From Deltaproteobacteria bacterium (GTDB lineage: Bacteria > Desulfobacterota > Binatia > UBA12015): DNA of 43,170 nucleotides. Shown here in pieces: positions 40,839 to 43,170 of the stretch (position 1 is its first letter; each line of letters starts with the position of its first letter). The position numbers and the translations under genes were made by a program. The notes under the pieces were generated by a model. It was not told the origin of the DNA, made no database searches, and saw only the letters and a program-made list of their open reading frames with translations. Location of the stretch: NCBI GenBank assembly GCA_029262355.1, contig JAJCZO010000339.1, forward strand, positions 1 through 43,170, written 5' to 3'.

Positions 40839-42209
40839 TCATGTCCCCCACGGGCGGATCGCGGCCTTCAGCTTCTCGTACCCCTGCAAAAACCCGGGCC
40901 GCTCACCGCCGTAGATCTCGTCGAACTTCCCGAGCGCGTCGTCGAGCCACGCGGCCAACGTCGTGTTGTCGGGATTCGCATCGAGATAGGCGTCGCGAAT
41001 CAGCACGAAGTGGATACGCGGGTCATACGGCTTCTTCTTGCCACCCATCGACTCGTCGCCGTCCAGCAACCGAAGGAGCATCGCATCGGCGGAGCCGAGG
41101 GTCTGCTCGTGGATGGGCGGCCCCTCCATCCGATACATGACCGACGTCATGTCCCGGCCGTTGCCTGTCGTGTAGCCCATCTCGCCCCAGAGGCTCTTCA
41201 TGTCGGCCTTGGCGCCGACCTTGTCGATAACGAGCTGACCAAAATGACGCAGCGGCTCGGAGACATCGGCCAACAAGTCCGTCAGCCGGTCGCCGTCGAG
41301 GTCGGTCGCCAGGATGATCGCGTCTTGGTTGTCGATCAGATCCCAGAGCAAGAGACCGTAGTTGGTGTCGGCGATGTGCTGCTCGACACGCCCACCCCAG
41401 CTCTCCATGCCCGCCTTGAAGTCGGATGGGAGCAGCGCGATGATCCGGTCAACACGCTCGCGGTGCTCGGCGTAGCCATCGACCGCGTACTTGCGTCCCA
41501 CCTCGAACTTCGTCCCCTGAAGCATCCACGAGAGAATGCCGGCATTGATGCCGTCCTCCTGCGCCTGCGTCGGCTTGAATGCCACGCGACCGATCCGACC
41601 CGTCTCGTGCACCATCTGCAAAAAACGGCGACACGCGTACGCCATCTGCACTCCGGGGGTATTCATCTCGGAGTGGATGATGCCGGTCTCGGCACTCACG
41701 TCGAACTTGGCCTTGTCCTGCGAGTACGGCAGGCACGGCATGCAGCGCACGACCGTAATGCAGCCGTACGGGCGAACGTTGCAGTACACGCCGGCTTGCG
41801 TTCGAAGCGGCGCGTTCCCCGACTTGCCCATGACGACGACCTTGCCGCCCTTCCCGTTGTTCACGTAAGCGTCGCCCGCCGTGGACCATTTGATCGACGC
41901 GCAGGGGAGATTCCCGAACCAGGCGAGCGGCTCGAGCTTCTCGTCGTGGCGGTACTGCGCCCACATCGGAACCGCGTAGTAGGGAAGACCCAGGACGTCG
42001 ACGGCCGCAAGCGTTCCGAGCAGCGCGTAGGCATCCGTCAGCGAATGCGCGACGGGACTCACGTCTCCGACGAAGTTGCCGCCCTTCCAGACCACCGCGT
42101 CAGCGTACCCATCGGGCCGGATGTCGGCCGGTTCGAACAGCGCCTGCAGAAGACCGAAGAGATCTCCTCCATCGGCCTCGGTTCGAGCAATCTTCATCAG
42201 GTCGAGCAT
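40839..42209 (-). CDS. Unrecognised 456-residue protein
   Basis: Start ATG 42209 is supported by GGAGGAG 7 bp upstream; the longer in-frame extension has poor coding character. No family is recognised. The sequence is soluble, without a signal peptide or membrane helix. Striking segments are PYYAVPMWAQYRHDE, the cysteine-rich VYCNVRPYGCITVVRCMPC (about 180-200), a mid-region FKAGMESWGG, and LRHFGQLVIDKVGAK. Compositionally it is a normal globular protein with well-spaced aromatic residues. It lies 159 bp downstream of the PEP/pyruvate-binding-domain gene on the same strand and could be its functional partner. The intergenic 159 bp show no clear motif. Confidence 0.75.
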   Translation of the reverse strand: MLDLMKIARTEADGGDLFGLLQALFEPADIRPDGYADAVVWKGGNFVGDVSPVAHSLTDAYALLGTLAAVDVLGLPYYAVPMWAQYRHDEKLEPLAWFGNLPCASIKWSTAGDAYVNNGKGGKVVVMGKSGNAPLRTQAGVYCNVRPYGCITVVRCMPCLPYSQDKAKFDVSAETGIIHSEMNTPGVQMAYACRRFLQMVHETGRIGRVAFKPTQAQEDGINAGILSWMLQGTKFEVGRKYAVDGYAEHRERVDRIIALLPSDFKAGMESWGGRVEQHIADTNYGLLLWDLIDNQDAIILATDLDGDRLTDLLADVSEPLRHFGQLVIDKVGAKADMKSLWGEMGYTTGNGRDMTSVMYRMEGPPIHEQTLGSADAMLLRLLDGDESMGGKKKPYDPRIHFVLIRDAYLDANPDNTTLAAWLDDALGKFDEIYGGERPGFLQGYEKLKAAIRPWGT

Positions 42210-42368
42210 CTCGTAGTCTCCTCCGGATCCTGCCACACGTGGCGTGCGGCCCTCTCGGTCTCGCGTCGGGGGCATTGCCTCCCGAACGCGAGATGGAGGG
42301 ATAACGAACTCGAGCGGCGACGGCACGACGAGGCCCGAGCGCCCTCGGATCGTCCGCGCGGGGGCGCG

Positions 42369-43170
42369 CTAGAGACCGATGTACGGGCGCGATTGGACGA
42401 TACGGAGCTGATCGCCGTCGAAGAGCCACTCGATGTCGAGCGGGCCCTCGTGCGCAAAGAGCTGGGTCACCGCCTCGGCACCGCGCGCAAGGAGGCGGAC
42501 CTGCTCATCAGTGAGAACCGGCCTGCCCTTCTGCAGGTTTGGGATTCCCTTCACCCCGCCGTTCTCCTCGTCGAACACCAGGGTCGTCTCCTCGTCCGAA
42601 CGACTCATGACCTTGATGGTGCCTTCGCCGACGTCGAACAAGACCTGATCGGGGACGTTCGTCCCCTCGACTACACCGATCCCGAGACCGCTCTTCGCGT
42701 TGATCGTGTACGCGTCCGTCCGGCCACCATCGAGGATGTTCGCCGTGATCAGAACGCCGGCGGCGGACGCGTTCACGCCTTCGAGGACGAGAACCGCACC
42801 GTAGACGCTCCCGTGATCGATACCGAAATGCGTGCGCTCGTCGTACGCCCGCAGGTTCCAGACCGAGGCCCAAACGATCTTCACCGCACGCGCGACCTCG
42901 TCGACGCCTTGGACGTTCGCAACCGAGTCGTACAACCCGGCGCCGTTCAGCCCAGGAAGGTCCTCGGCGTTCGTCGAGGATCGCACGAAGACCCGCCGCG
43001 ACTCCGGCCCGCGTTCGGCCAGCATGGTCGCGATCTGCTTCTCGATCCCGGGATCGATCGGAGCGTCGACGATATCGGCACGGAGACGCGCCAGCTCGGC
43101 CCGCCGATGCGCCGGATCGGATCGCACCCGATCGTCGGCCGCCAATGCGCGCGCGCGTTCTCGCAACCCG
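42369..43170 (-). CDS. PEP/pyruvate-binding-domain protein (PPDK/PEP synthase N-domain), partial at 5' end
   Basis: The frame is open to the window edge; 267 codons with the stop at 42369 are present. The end matches the ATP-grasp-like N-terminal domain of PEP synthase and pyruvate phosphate dikinase. Visible motifs are FVRSSTNAEDLPGLNGAGLYDSV (nucleotide-binding loop), VWASVWNLRAYDER, and the final DIEWLFDGDQLRIVQSRP. The protein stops right after QSRPY, so the phosphohistidine and PEP-binding domains of complete PEP synthase are absent. Such stand-alone domains occur in phosphotransfer or rifampin-phosphotransferase-like proteins. The upstream part is outside the window. Confidence 0.85.
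   Translation of the reverse strand, partial: GLRERARALAADDRVRSDPAHRRAELARLRADIVDAPIDPGIEKQIATMLAERGPESRRVFVRSSTNAEDLPGLNGAGLYDSVANVQGVDEVARAVKIVWASVWNLRAYDERTHFGIDHGSVYGAVLVLEGVNASAAGVLITANILDGGRTDAYTINAKSGLGIGVVEGTNVPDQVLFDVGEGTIKVMSRSDEETTLVFDEENGGVKGIPNLQKGRPVLTDEQVRLLARGAEAVTQLFAHEGPLDIEWLFDGDQLRIVQSRPYIGL

Noticed and set aside
42369..43170. Interpretation of the PEP-binding-domain gene as a truncated pseudogene
   Set aside because: The 5' part is cut only by the window edge, and the frame and motifs are intact; a stand-alone domain ending at QSRP is known in this superfamily.
1..43170. Mobile element, CRISPR, phage or defence island
   Set aside because: No transposase, integrase, direct-repeat array, att-like duplication, nuclease or toxin-antitoxin pair was seen, and composition is even throughout.

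Overview
GC-rich (mid-60s % by eye), gene-dense bacterial chromosome segment of about 43 kb with 39 protein-coding genes that I can support, two of them cut by the window edges. No rRNA, tRNA, CRISPR array, transposase or integrase is visible. Lipobox and Sec signal peptides, MacAB-type envelope exporters, a periplasmic PPIase and Spy-like proteins point to a Gram-negative (diderm) organism. The mixture of a Coq4 homologue, carotenoid-cleavage-type oxygenases, PhyH, P450, a Baeyer-Villiger-type monooxygenase, nitronate monooxygenase and an EPHX1-like epoxide hydrolase resembles uncultured proteobacterial or 'deltaproteobacterial'/Binatota-like soil and marine genomes. That placement is an inference, not a measured result.

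Layout. 1-310: start of riboflavin synthase (minus strand) behind an FMN riboswitch. 310-5606: ECF sigma factor, then a tightly overlapped MacA-MacB-type exporter with one lipoprotein adaptor, one ATPase and two different FtsX-type permeases. 5.7-7.2 kb: Coq4 homologue divergent from a TetR regulator, with a consensus promoter and paired operator-like sites between them. 7.3-8.6 kb: secreted coiled-coil protein overlapping a secreted four-EF-hand protein. 8.6-12.8 kb: PhyH dioxygenase, divergent carotenoid-cleavage-type dioxygenase (CCD1) plus NTF2/SnoaL-like protein, and an MFS transporter. 12.8-18 kb: GFA protein, exported peroxiredoxin, tandem universal stress protein, and a second three-gene MacAB-type exporter. 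18-24 kb: epoxide hydrolase, parvulin PPIase and a 1089-residue nucleotide-transporter-like/HEAT/cyclic-nucleotide-binding fusion. 23.8-29.5 kb: nitronate monooxygenase, an operon of FUN14-like, HTTM-like and unknown membrane proteins, a type B carboxylesterase, an alpha/beta hydrolase lacking its nucleophile, and a Spy-like protein. 29.6-33.3 kb: a second carotenoid-cleavage-type dioxygenase (CCD2), SprT-like metalloprotein, LprI-like secreted protein and a small hypothetical. 33.5-43 kb: flavin monooxygenase, PAS histidine kinase, ABC-F ATPase, DUF2237 protein, P450, an unrecognised 456-residue protein and a PEP/pyruvate-binding-domain protein running off the end.

The strongest regulatory signal is a near-identical 16-bp element (TAGTGGNNACTCACTA), 17-18 bp downstream of a TTGAC(A/T) box, in front of both CCD genes about 21 kb apart. 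The first copy lies between the divergent PhyH and CCD1 genes. This suggests one regulon linking PhyH, CCD1, the NTF2-like protein and CCD2, plausibly for cleavage and modification of an apocarotenoid, stilbenoid or isoprenoid-like substrate. All intergenic stretches are shorter than 300 bp. The longest are 33333-33529, 20331-20501, 42210-42368 and 19144-19274.
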